The translations under genes were made by a program, and so were the position numbers. The notes beneath the pieces were generated by a model, which worked only from the letters and a program-made list of their open reading frames with translations, did no database searches and was not told the origin of the DNA. A DNA stretch of 64,000 bases from Cryptomeria japonica (taxonomy: Eukaryota; Streptophyta; Pinopsida; Cupressales; Cupressaceae). Of the stretch, positions 22,023-33,689 are shown piece after piece. The stretch lies in assembly GCF_030272615.1 (NCBI RefSeq), contig NW_026729184.1, positions 90,802 through 154,801 of the forward strand, in the 5' to 3' direction. The number at the start of each line of letters is the position of its first letter. Position 1 is the stretch's first letter.

Positions 22023-22577
22023 TGTTGATTGTATACAATTTTTTTCAGACTAGTTAATCCTTTTGCATGAACCTGTTTGACGTATTTTGGTTAGGGTATG
22101 TGTCTTAAGGCTGACTAATGTGGTGTCAAAAAATTCCTCCCTATGTCACCTTGTAGTTGATGTAAATGATGTTTTGAAGACTTGTAGATGACATAAAAGG
22201 TATATCAAATCAATTAAAATGTGTGTAATGATAAGAGATGTATGTGCGCTTTAATGTCTTTGTTAGCAAAGTGCGGTAAGCTTCCTTTGGTATGGTCGTA
22301 AAGCTTTAGAAAGTGTATACTTCCTTATAGGCTCATCCCATAGAAACCCATTGTAATATTGTTATCCCTTGTGAGTATAGATTAGAATAATAGCTTCAAG
22401 AATCTTTTCTCACCATTCTCTTATAAGGGTATCCATGTAAATCTGGTGTTATGGTTGTGTTGCTGATTTCTATATGTCCTTGTTTATTTGATCCAAAATA
22501 TATAAATTATTAGAAAAAAAAAAATTCGTTAAGATTGATTTACCGTTTACCGCCTCTTAATCTTTGGCTTTTTAAAC
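22023..22577 (+). repeat. Probable 5' LTR of a plus-strand retroelement (start uncertain)
   Basis: The right edge is fixed by the primer-binding site at 22,581. The left edge is placed at the TGTTGATTGTATACAA start as the nearest plausible TG; no matching second LTR was found, so this edge is tentative. Confidence 0.5.
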
Positions 22578-22580
22578 AAT

Positions 22581-22592
22581 TGGTATCAAGGA
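22581..22592 (+). other. Primer-binding site of the plus-strand element
   Basis: TGGTATCAAGGA, matching the initiator-Met type TGGTATCA, two bases after the AAACA LTR end. Confidence 0.65.
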
Positions 22593-22739
22593 AATCTAAC
22601 AACTAACATGTATCTCATGCACTTGAACACATGGAAACTGAAGCAATTCTTAATGACTAAATTTTTCAAAAGATAATCTAGACATGATGAAATTCAATCC
22701 GTATGACATAATGAACTTCAATCCAGATAATTGTGAAGT

Positions 22740-23235
22740 TAATTATGAAGGAGAACTCAATTCTTCTCTTGAAGATATGGATAGTACAAGGAGAGAATGA
22801 ACAAAGTATAAGAACAAACTCAAAAAGGTAGAAGATGTAATTGTTAATCTTAAAGTCCAAGTTGAGGAAGGAGAGAAAATTGAAGACTCTCTAAGCAATA
22901 ATTTATATGACAAATTAGCTAAATGCTCAAATCCTGAGAAAGAATTTGTCTCTCTGAGAAAAGAATTCGAGAAATCTAAACAACAAATAGACAAAAACCT
23001 AAAACTCAAAAACAACACTAACACCAACATTCTTGATGGAATAATCAATAATCACAAACAAAAAATGTGGTATTGGATTTGAAAGGATCAAAGCTTAAAA
23101 TCAAATACTTCTAAAGCCAAATCTGAGATAAAGAAGAATGAAGTTTGTTTCGAGGAATCCATGATTACGAAAAATAACAAGTGGAAGTTGAAGAATGATC
23201 AAACAAACGTTAGAAACTAGACGAAAGGCTTCAAT
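22740..23235 (+). pseudogene. Gag tail of the plus-strand retroelement (coiled coil)
   Basis: The plus-strand frame after the PBS encodes a charged coiled coil: K-Y-K-N-K-L-K-K-V-E-D-V-I-V-N-L near 22,804, E-K-E-F-V-S-L-R-K-E-F-E-K-S near 22,938, then N-I-L-D-G-I-I-N-N-H-K-Q-K near 23,025. The latter resembles the LD-x-(I/L)-L-x-x-Q-R-x-x-x-D-K-x-G-L-G-Y linker common in Copia gag proteins of the Sirevirus kind. Stops interrupt it and pol is absent downstream. Confidence 0.55.
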
Positions 23236-24160
23236 TTTTTTCCTAAACAGTATCTTTGTCTAGGGGTATGTTGACTTTTTACCAGATATGTATCATATTG
23301 ATATGTGAATTGGAATGCAATGATTCTGGAAGACTGTTATCAGATATGTTTCATATTGATTTGATGTATATTGTTGTGAGAATCATCTATCTCTGCGTTC
23401 AGGGATAACACAGTTATAGGACAATGCAAAGGTGATGCATTCCTTGACTTTCTAGTACTGTAAGGATGTTTTGGATCATTTAATTATGTTCTTGGCACGT
23501 TATTTTTTTTTGTGGTGGTCCGCATATCTTAATTTTTGGTTTGGATTAAATTTTATGATAAAACGGATTGGTATGAGCTGACTTATGCTTTTGGTCTGAG
23601 TGGTTCCATGTAGAACCTTGTTTGGGATATTTGGAAGGTGTGCCGATATGGTGTGAATATTCACGAGTTTTCTTTTTCCTTTTGCATGTGTTTTATAAGA
23701 TTGTTTTTGGGTTGATGATGCATATAAACTCTACATTTCTAAGCCAACCTAATAGAGGATATTGAAGATCTAGATGATATATAAAAGACAAATTAATTGA
23801 GTTATGACATGAATGGAAAATGGATGTGATGTGTAACTGATATTGATATGAAATAATGATACAAGTTTAAGGATTAAGGTGATATGAGAAGCCAATGTGA
23901 GGTGATACAAAGGTCCAAATATGGTATAGTGCAGTATAGTGCAGAAATGAAAGTTGGATCAAATGAGTATTAAGTTGTGAATTGGTATCTATATATTGGT
24001 AGATAGTATTCTATTACAATTCAATCTCTTATTTTATCTAGACAAATATTTTGTATCTTGCCTTAAAGAAGTGATCTTCATCTATAGAAGTATTTTGTAC
24101 CTTTCCTTAAGGTTGTGCACCTTAGCCTGCAAGTCTGGAGCAGTACGCGTTAGAATGGGC
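23236..24160. other. Unclassified repeat-like interval
   Basis: No coding domain. The duplicated phrases CCAGATATGTATCATATTGA and ATCAGATATGTTTCATATTGATTTG (about 23,281 and 23,338) and TATTTTGTATCTTGCCTTAA versus TATTTTGTACCTTTCCTTAA (24,045 and 24,090) look like LTR-type internal repeats, but no ends could be fixed. Confidence 0.4.
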
Positions 24161-25187
24161 TGATACCAGGAGTAAACAAAGAGGGGAGGGTGAATCAGTT
24201 TACTAATAGTAACAACAATCAATTTAATTATAAACCTTAAACTGGAGTACATCTTAATGAAGGATATAGCATGAAAGCACAACACACATAACACCAATAT
24301 TTCAGTGTGGGAAACCCAGAAAGGGAAAAACCACGATGAGAAACCCTACCCACAATCAGATGAATACTCTGTAGTAGTATTGCGAATGATTACAAAAGAG
24401 TGAGCACATGCAGAAAGGCCAACAGCCTAGAGCGTACTGCTCATCACAAAGGGAAGTCTCACCGACTTACAAAATCATCAGACTACAATCCAGAATACAA
24501 TGAACTATGAAAGTAGCATCTACAAATGCCTGATATAGTTCCAGTTAAGTACTGGGGTCTTCCTTGCAAGAAAACCTTCCTTAAACCTTCTTTGAATGGT
24601 ATGACCCTATTGACAAGGTCGGCTAAACCCATAAACCCAAAAATTATAAGATTATATCACATGATATCACCAGACCAATATTATGATTTACAATAGATAG
24701 CATGGACCTAAATCAAATAACTAAACAATTAAATCTGCTAGGAACTCCGCCAAGACCAAAATCCAACATGCTTCACTTTTTGGTAGAAACCCTCAGTGAA
24801 AGTTTAACCGGATCCAAATAGGACCACCTTAATAGCACACCATCCAATGCAAAGTCATCAAACACTTGGGATATGATCAAGAAGCACCAAAAGCATGATA
24901 GAGACCGAATCCATAAGTTGAACCGGAATTCCATGGATGAAGTCACCAAATAATGCATACTGGTAAAGCCAAAAGCAAGTTGGTAGCCAGTAGATACCAA
25001 AAGTGATGACCAAATCATGAAACCACTAGAATAAGCATCCAAAACTGATTCCAGAGATCTGATCATACCAGATTGAAAACATAGCCAAAGCCAAGACGGT
25101 CACTAAGACTAACTAGGATAATCTCCAACCGGGATACAATGTTGACATCAATGACAACACTTAACCATATCAAGCATTTTTCCAACA
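24161..25187 (-). repeat. Copia-2 3' LTR
   Basis: The right edge TCCAACA at 25,187 (minus TGTTGGA) is followed by the PPT (minus CCAAAGGGGCATAT). Left edge at TGATACCAGGAG by alignment of the G-rich box (GAGGGGAGGGTGAATCAG at 24,181) with LTRs at 27,181 and 34,581. About 1.03 kb. Shares the GGAAACCC-AGAAAGGGAAAAACCACG block with those LTRs. Confidence 0.75.
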
Positions 25188-25516
25188 ATATGCCCCTTTG
25201 GAATTGATGGCAACACTGTATGTGAAACACATCCAAGTGCCAAGGCCAAGGAATGCCAACAAACTCCAAAACCCTGAACAAGAATACCTCACCCCAAAAG
25301 ATCTGATAGTTTTTCACATGGATACCTCTCCCCCTTTGATATCAATGAGAAAGGATGGATAACAAACCACAAATACTGAACCAAATAGCTACCTACTCCC
25401 CCTGAGTAGTAGCACCAAATCCATCAGCCCAGATCATAAAAGTATGTGTGATAAGCTCATTGGATTGATGCATCCCTGCATCTCTAAGTCTCTTTCAGAG
25501 AGCTAGTAACCCCCTA

Positions 25517-27180
25517 CTAATTTTTGAGATATTCAAAAGTGTCTTTAGGTAATGGTTTAGTTAGAATATCTACAATATGTTCCTTAGTAGACACATAAAC
25601 CAATCTGACTTCCTTTTCTTCAACCTTTTCCTTCAAGAAATTATACCTTATAGAAATGTGTTTTGATTTGGAATGAAATACCAGATTCTTTGACTCATCA
25701 ATAGAAGCAGTAATATCATAGTGAATAACAATAGGCTCATTATAACTCACCCTTATATCCTTTAACATCTGTTTCATCCATAAAATCAGAGTACAATTGG
25801 TAGTAGCTGCAACATATTTCGCTTCAGCAATAAATAATGAAGTGCATGATTGTTTCTTACTAAGCCATGAAACCAACTCATTCCCAAGAAAGAATGTATC
25901 GCCAGTAGTACTCTTTTGGTCATCCACATCTCCTACCCAATTAGAATTTGTATATGCACATAATGTGAATTCATCATCCTTAGGATACCATAGCCCAAAG
26001 TCTGTTGTACCTACCAAATATCTGAATATTCTCTTGAGTATAGTAATATCATGAGTTTCTCTAGGATCGGATTGAAATCTAGAAGCAATACAAACAACAT
26101 TCATTATACTAGGTCTAGACTGAGTTAGATACTTCAAACCTCCAATCATTGATTTATATCTACCCGGATTCACTTTAGGTGATTCGTTGTCCTTTGACAG
26201 TTTGCAACCGGTTATCATAGGAGTACTGACAAGTTTAGAATTCTCAAGTCCAAACTTCTTAAGTAACTTGTTCACATATTTAGTTTAACAAATGAAAATA
26301 CCTTTATCCGTCTAAGTAATCTGCAAACCTAAGAAAAAATTCACCTCACTAATCATAGACATTTCAAATTCATTCTTCATATCATTAGCCAAATTTATGC
26401 ATAAACCTTCTTCTCCTCCAAAAATGATATCATCCACAAAGACTTCAATAATCAATATGTCATCATGCTCAATTTTATAATATAAATTAATGGTAGCATT
26501 ACCTTTACTAAAACCAAGTTTTGAAAGATACTTATCCAGTCTAGCATAACATGCTCTAGGGGCATGTTTTAGTCCATATAAAGCTTTCTTTAGCCTACAA
26601 ACCATGTCCTTGTCTTCTGATAAATAAAATCCATCAGGTTGCTCAATATAAACTTTTTCTTCAAGATCTCCATTCAAAAATGCACATTTAACATCCATCT
26701 AATATACCTTGTAGTTCTTGTGTGCAGCATAAGCAATAAAAAGTCTTACAGCATGAATTCTAGCAACTGAAGCATAAGTTTCTACATAATCAATACCTTC
26801 TTCCTGAGAATAGCCTTTGCAAACCAATCTAGCCTTGTTCGATACCACTTTACCTTCCTCATTCAGTTTATTCCTGAAAAACCCATTTAGTTCCAATAAT
26901 GGTCTTGTCTTTAGGTCTAGGTACAAGTTCCCATGTCTTATTCTTTTCAATCTGATCTAATTCTTTTTCCATTGCTTTTATCCAATTTTCATCCTTACTT
27001 GCCTCAATAAAATATTATGGTTCAATTTGAGAAATTAAACATACCTCTTCAGCAGCTAACCTTCTGCTAGTCATTACACCTTTCCTTTTATCTCCAATGA
27101 TCTAATCTTCAGAATGATTTAGCTTAACATACCTAGGAATCTTTGAATTTTCTTGATTTGTTGACTCATTCTGATGTTCC
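25517..27180 (-). pseudogene. Copia-2 RT and RNase H (5' part missing)
   Basis: Minus-strand Copia pol. Order: R-R-L-A-A-E-E-V-C near 27,060, W-I-K-A-M-E-K-E-L (pre-RT), L-V-C-K-G-Y-S-Q-E-E-G-I-D-Y near 26,830, [12 protein letters not shown] (first Asp; the Q codon reads as stop) near 26,700, [11 protein letters not shown] (active site) near 26,430, F-F-L-G-L-Q-I near 26,320, then 26,275-25,517 the thumb and RNase H with A-Y-T-N-S-N-W-V-G-D, S-L-F-I-A-E-A-K-Y-V, I-H-Y-D-I-T-A-S and I-L-T-K-P-L. Only a few stops; it is the best-preserved RT in the window. It is cut off at 27,180 by another LTR, so integrase and gag are missing. Confidence 0.88.
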
Positions 27181-28105
27181 TGTTGGAAACCAAAAACACT
27201 GAGAGGGGGGGTGAATCAGTGTTATACCAGAATAGTAGATTTTAGCCTTAACAAAACAATCATGCACCAACCGATATACCAGTATAAATGAAATTGAAAT
27301 AAGTAAAGAAACCAATAAGCCAAACACATAAATGAGAACCATACCACACAAATTTATATGTGGAAAAACTCAATGAGGAAAAACCACGGTGGGATTTGTG
27401 ACCCACAATATCAATCCACTAGCTATATGAAGAGATATTACAATATATGAGGGGCATGCACTTGCACTTGCAGTAAGGCTTACAGCCTAGAGCACACTAC
27501 TCAATCACAATAGGAGCCTCACTCACTACATAAAATTTTAGACAACAATCCAAAGAAGTGTGAACTGCTAAGATAGCATCCGCTATGCTAGAATATAGTT
27601 CCGGTATAAGCTTTGTTTGGTCCGATTGAAACCCTAAACCCCTTTACCGGAATAACCCTCATAATAAATTCCTCACATACATAATCTCTCTGAATAATTG
27701 TATTTGCATATCCATCACCATATTCCTATTCTTCATATTCAAAATGATCTAATCAATCTGCCCTATATACTCTATACAAATTTATGCCTTATGTCAGCTT
27801 ACAAAGGTATATACAATATCATATTACATGTCGGCCAAATAACATAAATGAATAAACATTAAAACAAGTTGCCGATGTCAGATCCAAGATAAGTCGACCT
27901 CCAATACTGATAAACTTTACTATACCATGTTGACCTACATTGCCGGTGACCAAAGAAATCTTTCTAACCTACCGGTGCTGGTGTCGATGCCAATGCAAAA
28001 TCTGTGAAGTTTTTGTCGGTACACCATATGAAGTCAAACCCCAAAATCATGTTGCCATCAATGAAAACATAGTGAAACCAACCAATAGAGTGTCAATTGC
28101 CAACA
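27181..28105 (-). repeat. LTR of a different Copia-type element, inserted in Copia-2
   Basis: 925 bp from TGTTGGAAACC to GCCAACA. It interrupts the Copia-2 ORF exactly at its left edge and is followed on the right by a PPT (minus GCCAAAGGGGGAGAT, 28,106-28,120). The LTR therefore belongs to an element whose body lies to the right on the minus strand. It is only distantly alike to 34,581-35,706, so it is not the other LTR of Copia-3. Confidence 0.82.
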
Positions 28106-28369
28106 ATCTCCCCCTTTGGCATTGATGGCAACAATCATGTGAAAAATGGTCATAGTTTCATCTGTCGGTTTCATCTTGCCCTGCTCCCCCTGAGCTAGAT
28201 ATGCAAAATACTCCATAACTCCAAAATTCCAAAAACTTTGTAACTCCCCCTAATGTATGCAACCCTTTTATCCTTTTTAAAATCTATACTACTCCCCCTT
28301 TGACATCAATACCCAAAAACAAATATGTCAAAGAATAAGAACTGTACAATGAATACCTCCAAAAATGTC

Positions 28370-30409
28370 TTACCAGAGCTTGACCAGTTTCAATATTTTT
28401 GGATAAGCTTTCTCTAGTAATTCCACATAAGTGTCCCAGCCGGTTTTGAATGTGCAGGATATAGATACAAGTCCACTCAATAAATTTGCAAAAGATTCTT
28501 TCTCATTGACATCTGTCGGTGTGGGCTTTCCCAGCATATCCATGCATTCTTTCTTATGTACACAGAGTGAATCCAATCTTGGACTCACCAAACCTCTCAA
28601 ACTTCTAGCTCTCCGAATTATTTTATCTCTTTCCTTTTCAAAAGCAGAAATTTGGTTCTCCAAAGTCAAAATTTGTCCATCAATTGATGTTGTCGGTGAA
28701 ATTAATCCATCAAAAGAGTTAGCAATACTAGCAATTTTCTCCTGTATCTCTTTTATCTTTTTATCTACATTTATTGTAAGTACCTCAGTATTGCAACATA
28801 CCCTGTATATGTTTGTACATTGTTTCAAAGAATTTTCTATCAAAATTAGCTTCTCCTCAATCTTTTTCTTATCTCTCTCAATGATCTGATCAAAAGAGGC
28901 TCTCTTAGCCTGAGTGAATCTTTCAAGTGCTTGTCAGTTAGAGATCTATTGTAAGGATTGAAAGTGTTTTGATATGTGCTCAGTGATTACCTTAAGCCAG
29001 AACGACTCACTTCATTTTCAATCTTACATTCTGGGACCAATCTGTGTCAAACAGTGATGGATTGATCTATAATCCCCTTGTTTGTGGTTCCCTCCTTCAT
29101 CAGTTTCTGAGCAACCATCATCATCAATTCTGTGGAATTCATCTCTGTGATGGTTTTCTTTTCAACTAGAGAAGTGTCAATTGTCAATAATGATGTGCCA
29201 GCAACTAATTCCCTATGGATTTCCTTGTTTTCTCCTCTGGTGATTTATCCTTTATTACCTCCTTACTTGCACCAGTGGCTTCACCACTTGGTGCAGTTTG
29301 TGGAACTGTCGGTTCCTATCTAGGAACAGTATCCTCAACATTTGTGTTTACCGGTGGCTCAATTTCCACTATCTTGATATTGTTCAAAACTAAGGGTGGA
29401 GTACCCATGATCCCTTTTCCTTTCCCTTCAATTGGTGCATCTATAGTATCTGTCTTTGTCTCTGGTGAAGCAAAGAATCCTCTATGTTCTCCCCAAAATT
29501 TGATCCAAGCTTTTTGTGTTTCCTTTATTACTTCATTCATTCTCCCTAGCATCAAGCTAGTTATCATGTGTTTTCTATTGAATACCTTTCTATCTGTAAC
29601 CTCAATTGTCTTATCCATTTCATCTACTAACACATATAGCTAAAAGTTCTTGCATTTTAATGTGTTTATCTTCTTGCATAGTAGATAACCTTCTAGCATC
29701 TAACATGTTATATAACTCAACCGACATTTGATTTTCTATCTCTATTAAGGATTTCTTATAAATATCTAAGTATAACAAGACTGCTTCCTCTACCTCTCTC
29801 TTGTTATCAACCTCTAATTTTTCATAATAAAACTTAACATTCTTCAGCATGCCATCTTTTGTTATTTCATCTACAATTTCTACACAAGTTCTAGGTGTAA
29901 CCTTACTAGAATCAGTGTCATCCTTCTTCTTCCTCTTGACAATATAAGATGCAACTGTAGGTGTAGCCTTGCGTGCTTTCTTTTGAGCCGGTAACTTGAT
30001 TGTGACCTTTCTAATTGGTTTCTTCTTTGCTTCTACCTTAGGTTCTTCCAGTTTCTTCCTAACAAACCTCTTGAAAGATAATGGTGTATCATCCTTTGAT
30101 TCAGAATCTGTAGTTATAGGTTCAATGTGAACTACTGGATCCTTCCTCTTTCTCCCTTTCCCCGGGACAACATCAATAAGTGCCTTTATGTCCTTTGAGA
30201 CCCCCTATACAAATTTTCCTTCTCTTCTGGTTGAACTCTATTTCAACCTCTAGAGTCTTATGTTTTGCAGTTCCACAGGGTTTCTCTGCCTTGTCTATTT
30301 CTGCATCAATCTGAATTTTTGCATAAGCATCAAGGATTAATGCATCTACCGCATATCCCATTTCCTCTATCCAAATCTTCTGGGGCTTGACTACCTCCAT
30401 GAGAGTCAC
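28370..30409 (-). pseudogene. Long non-pol ORF between the PPT and pol side (env-like/third ORF candidate)
   Basis: On the minus strand, sense with the adjoining LTR, a single protein-like stretch can be followed for about 2 kb with a few stops. Upstream end: I-W-I-E-E-M-G-Y-A-V-D-A (near 30,370). Then a basic part (K-K-K-P-I-R-K-V-T-I-K-L and K-R-K-K-K-D-D-T-D near 30,020-29,925), a region with M-L-K-N-V-K-F-Y-Y-E-K-L (29,850), a segment W-I-K-F-W-G-E-H-R-G-F-F (near 29,510), and a coiled-coil C-terminus from 28,843 (heptads of I, L and E) ending at 28,370 with K-L-V-K-L-W. No gag, protease, integrase or RT motif, and no clear transmembrane segment. I do not recognise the family. Position resembles the extra ORF that some plant Copia elements (Sireviruses) carry downstream of pol. 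Confidence 0.6.
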
Positions 30410-31316
30410 TGTCATGCCCAAACTTTTGGGCAAAAATACAAACAACAATTTTTTTTTTAACACTAAATTACATGCAACCATTGCTTAAATAGTCATGACA
30501 ACTTAACAAGTTCTTCCAAACTAATTCTTAATTGATATTAAAATGAGTTACCAAAGTGAGCGATGAAATAAAATTTAACTACAAGCCTTAGGTCTCGATA
30601 AAACTCCTGGATGATAGGATTAAGAAAATTAATAACCTAACAAATACGATAACTCCTATTATCAAGCAGAATGAATAATTTTTATAAGGGTAATAATAAA
30701 TTCACTCAAAAATCCCTTTCATTTAAGTTGCGCTTATTAGTACTTAATTAGAACAACTTCTACTAAATACATTAATATAATTACTTGGTTCAGTATCAAT
30801 TATTTAATAAATATCTAGTTTCCTCCCTCCTCTTAATACATTCTTTCCTAATAACTTAATTTAAATATGGCTTCTATTAATTCAACACTAATACTATTTC
30901 ATTGTATTAATATTACCTAATTGAGCAGATGCAATTAAAGTGCCAACCATCATTATGATAATTAAATTATCTAATAAAAGTATCCACTTGGGTTAACAAG
31001 GTTCACAAGACTTAGTCCATTAATTTTATTTTAGAGAAAATATATTACGCTACTACAATATCCTCTTAAATTAATTATATTAAATTATTCCATTTAATTA
31101 TAGAAACCATTTAGATCTCTAAAATGTAATTATATAATTTAAATTCAAGTTGTTATATATTACTTCTTCCAAACATCAACTATTAAATATTTCATATTCA
31201 ATATTCACATTACCTCTTGCTTTAAATTCAATCAATTAAACTTCTCAAATATATTTTCCCAAATGTGGTAATAATAATGTTGTAGAAAAATTCATTACAT
31301 TTTCCATTATTTGTTT
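30410..31316 (+). repeat. Gypsy-style LTR fragment
   Basis: Starts TGTCATGCCCAAAC, a beginning common in plant Ty3/Gypsy LTRs, then about 900 bp of AT-rich sequence without coding potential. It separates the extra ORF from Copia-3 RT sequence. No second copy and no target duplication were found; the right edge is where Copia homology resumes. Confidence 0.5.
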
Positions 31317-32110
31317 GTGAAATCTACAAACCTAGAAAAAAATTTATCTCCCCAATCATAGACATTTCAAATTCTTTTTGCATCTAGTTAGCAAAGTCTT
31401 TACATAATCCTTCTTCACCTCCAAAAATGATATCATCCACAAAAACTTCAATAACCAAAATATCATCATTGGTAACTTTGTAATACAAATTATTGTCAGC
31501 ATTACCTTTTGTGTATCCAAGCTTCAAAAAATATTTTTCCAATCTAGCATACCAAGCTCTGGGAGCTTGCTTCAATCCATATAAAGCATTCCTTAACCTG
31601 CAAACCATATCCTTATCATCTATCAAAGAAAATCCATCAGGTTGTTCAATGTAAACTTCCTCTTCTAGATCTCCATTTAAAAATGCACATTTTACATCCA
31701 TCTAATAAACTTTATAGTTTTTATGAGCTAGAAATGCGAGAAATAGTCTAACTGCCTCAATTCTGGCTACCAGTGCAAAAGTTTCATTATAACCAATTCA
31801 TTCTTTCTGAGAATAACCTTTACAAAATAATCTTTCTTTGTTTTTGATTATTTCTATATGCTCATTTAGTTCCAATTATATTTTTGTCTTTAGGATGGGG
31901 AACCAATGTCCAATTATTATTCTTTTCAATCTGTTCTAATTCTTCTTCCATTGCTTTTATCCAATATTTGTCTTGACATGCTTCAATAACATATGTTGGT
32001 TCAACTTGAGAAGTTAAACATACCTCTTCATTTGCCAATCTTCCTCTAGTCATAACACCTTGATTCTTATTTCCAATTATCTGATTCTCTGAATGATTCA
32101 GTCTTACATA
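31317..32110 (-). pseudogene. Copia-3 reverse transcriptase (3' part lost)
   Basis: Frame 31,701-31,384: [12 protein letters not shown] (first Asp), [18 protein letters not shown], and [11 protein letters not shown] (active site). Upstream 32,053-31,862: R-L-A-N-E-E-V-C, Y-W-I-K-A-M-E-E-E-L-E-Q-I-E-K-N-N-N-W. RT is cut before the thumb by the Gypsy-style fragment, so RNase H and the 3' LTR are missing. Confidence 0.87.
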
Positions 32111-32292
32111 CCTATGTTTATTCTGATTTACACTTACATGCTATTGATCTTCAGTCACAGTTGAGTTTTCTGATGATGTCGGTGTGACTAGATCTTCACT
32201 CTGTACCAGTGCAGTCTGTACCAGTTCATTTAGAATCATTTCAGTTGTCAGTTCTACAAATCTTGAATCTCCTCTAAAATGTTCATCTATCT

Positions 32293-33110
32293 TCACATTA
32301 GTACTTTCAATGATTTTTTGCAATCTTTTATTATAACATATATATGCCTTGCTTCTAGATGAATAACCAAGAAATATCCCTTCATCACTTCTAGGATCAA
32401 ATTTACCAATATACTCATCGATCTCCTAATATAGCATTTTCTTCCAAATATTTTAAAGTATTTAAGAGTAGGAGTATGGCCAAACCATAGTTCATAAGGG
32501 GTCTTACTGGTTTCACTTTTGATGTTAACTCTGTTGAAAGTATAAACCGTTGTATTCACTGCTTCTCTCTAGTACACATGAGGTAGATTTGCTTCCATCA
32601 TCATGGTTGTTGTTGCATCCAAGATAGTTTTGTTCTTCCTTTTCACAACTCCATTATGCTAGGGTGTCTAGGGTGTTGATAGTTGTCTTTTGATTCCATT
32701 CACTTCACATAATGCATTAAATTCTCTAGATGTAAATTCTCCTCCTTGATCTGATCTCAAACATTTTATTTTCTTTCCGGTTTCATTCTCTACCATTGCC
32801 TTGTATATCTTGAATTTCCCAAAAGCTTTTGATTTCTCCCTGAGAAAGGTAACCCAACATATTCTAGAATTATCATCAATTATTAGCATAAAGTATCTAT
32901 CACCTTGAACACTTCTAGTTCTTGTTGGACCACATAAATCAGTATGAATTAAATCAAGAATATTATTGGATTTCTTCGTAACGCTCTTGAATGTTGTTCT
33001 AACTTGTTTTAGTTGAACTAATCTTTACAATGCAATCAAAATTCACATGACAAAGTCTCTTATGCCATAACCAACTTTCATCAATGTGTGCAATCAAACA
33101 TGTCTTATCA
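32293..33110 (-). pseudogene. Copia-3 integrase
   Basis: Minus-strand frames 32,889-32,668 and 32,559-32,293. Motifs: L-I-I-D-D-N-S-R-I-C-W-V, L-R-S-D-Q-G-G-E-F-T-S-R-E (second catalytic Asp intact), then N-G-V-V-K-R-K-N near 32,655, where the catalytic Glu of NGVVERKN has become Lys; further down A-N-L-P-H-V-Y-W-R-E-A-V-N and T-P-Y-E-L-W-F-G. A Glu-to-Lys change in the DDE triad would inactivate integration even without the stops. Confidence 0.86.
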
Positions 33111-33232
33111 CTGGTACTCAAGTGAAAGATATTACCTTTAGTCTAATTACCGGTTGAAATCTCCAATCTAGTTCTATTTATGATTTTTCATTTTCCATTC
33201 TTGAACTGTAACTGAAATCCTTTTTCCACTAA

Positions 33233-33480
33233 CTAACCAACACTCAAAAGATTATGCTTTAAACCTTCAATATAATAAACATTGTCAGTATTGTGCTTAC
33301 CATCCAAATATATAGTGCCTCTTCCTTTGATTAAACAAGCTTTATCATCTCCAAACCTTACTAGACCTCCATGAATTTCATGTAATGATAATAATTTTCT
33401 TTTATCACTGGTCATATGATGCGAGCATCCACTATCTATGATCCATTCATCCTTTTCTTCATTTTTTGCTGCCAGTGCCT
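33233..33480 (-). pseudogene. Copia-3 protease end and GAG-pre-integrase domain
   Basis: 33,455-33,400 reads I-I-D-S-G-C-S-H-H-M-T-S, the aspartic protease active site (D-S-G) of Copia polyproteins. The open frame 33,415-33,233 continues with G-L-V-R-F-G-D-D-K-A, G-R-G-T-I-Y-L-D-G-K-H-N and L-K-H-N-L-L-S-V-G. Confidence 0.85.
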
Positions 33481-33689
33481 GCTCTAACGGTTTGACAATA
33501 GGAGTCAGTGGATATTCTTTTATTGCAACAAATGCCCATCCACTATTTGTTGGATCTTCATTTGAATCATCTGTAACACCTTCATTTCCATAGTATAATG
33601 ACTTGTCTCTTTTTTTTTTCTAAAATCTGTATCTTTGATATTCAGGGTTAGGTTTATATGTTCTTTTTGCTTCCTCCCTTAGTCTTGCA

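Noticed and set aside
29215-29643. Plus-strand hydrophobic frame of 142 codons that looks like a membrane protein
   Set aside because: Antisense to the accessory ORF, whose minus-strand reading is continuous with neighbouring segments and sense with the LTR and PPT.
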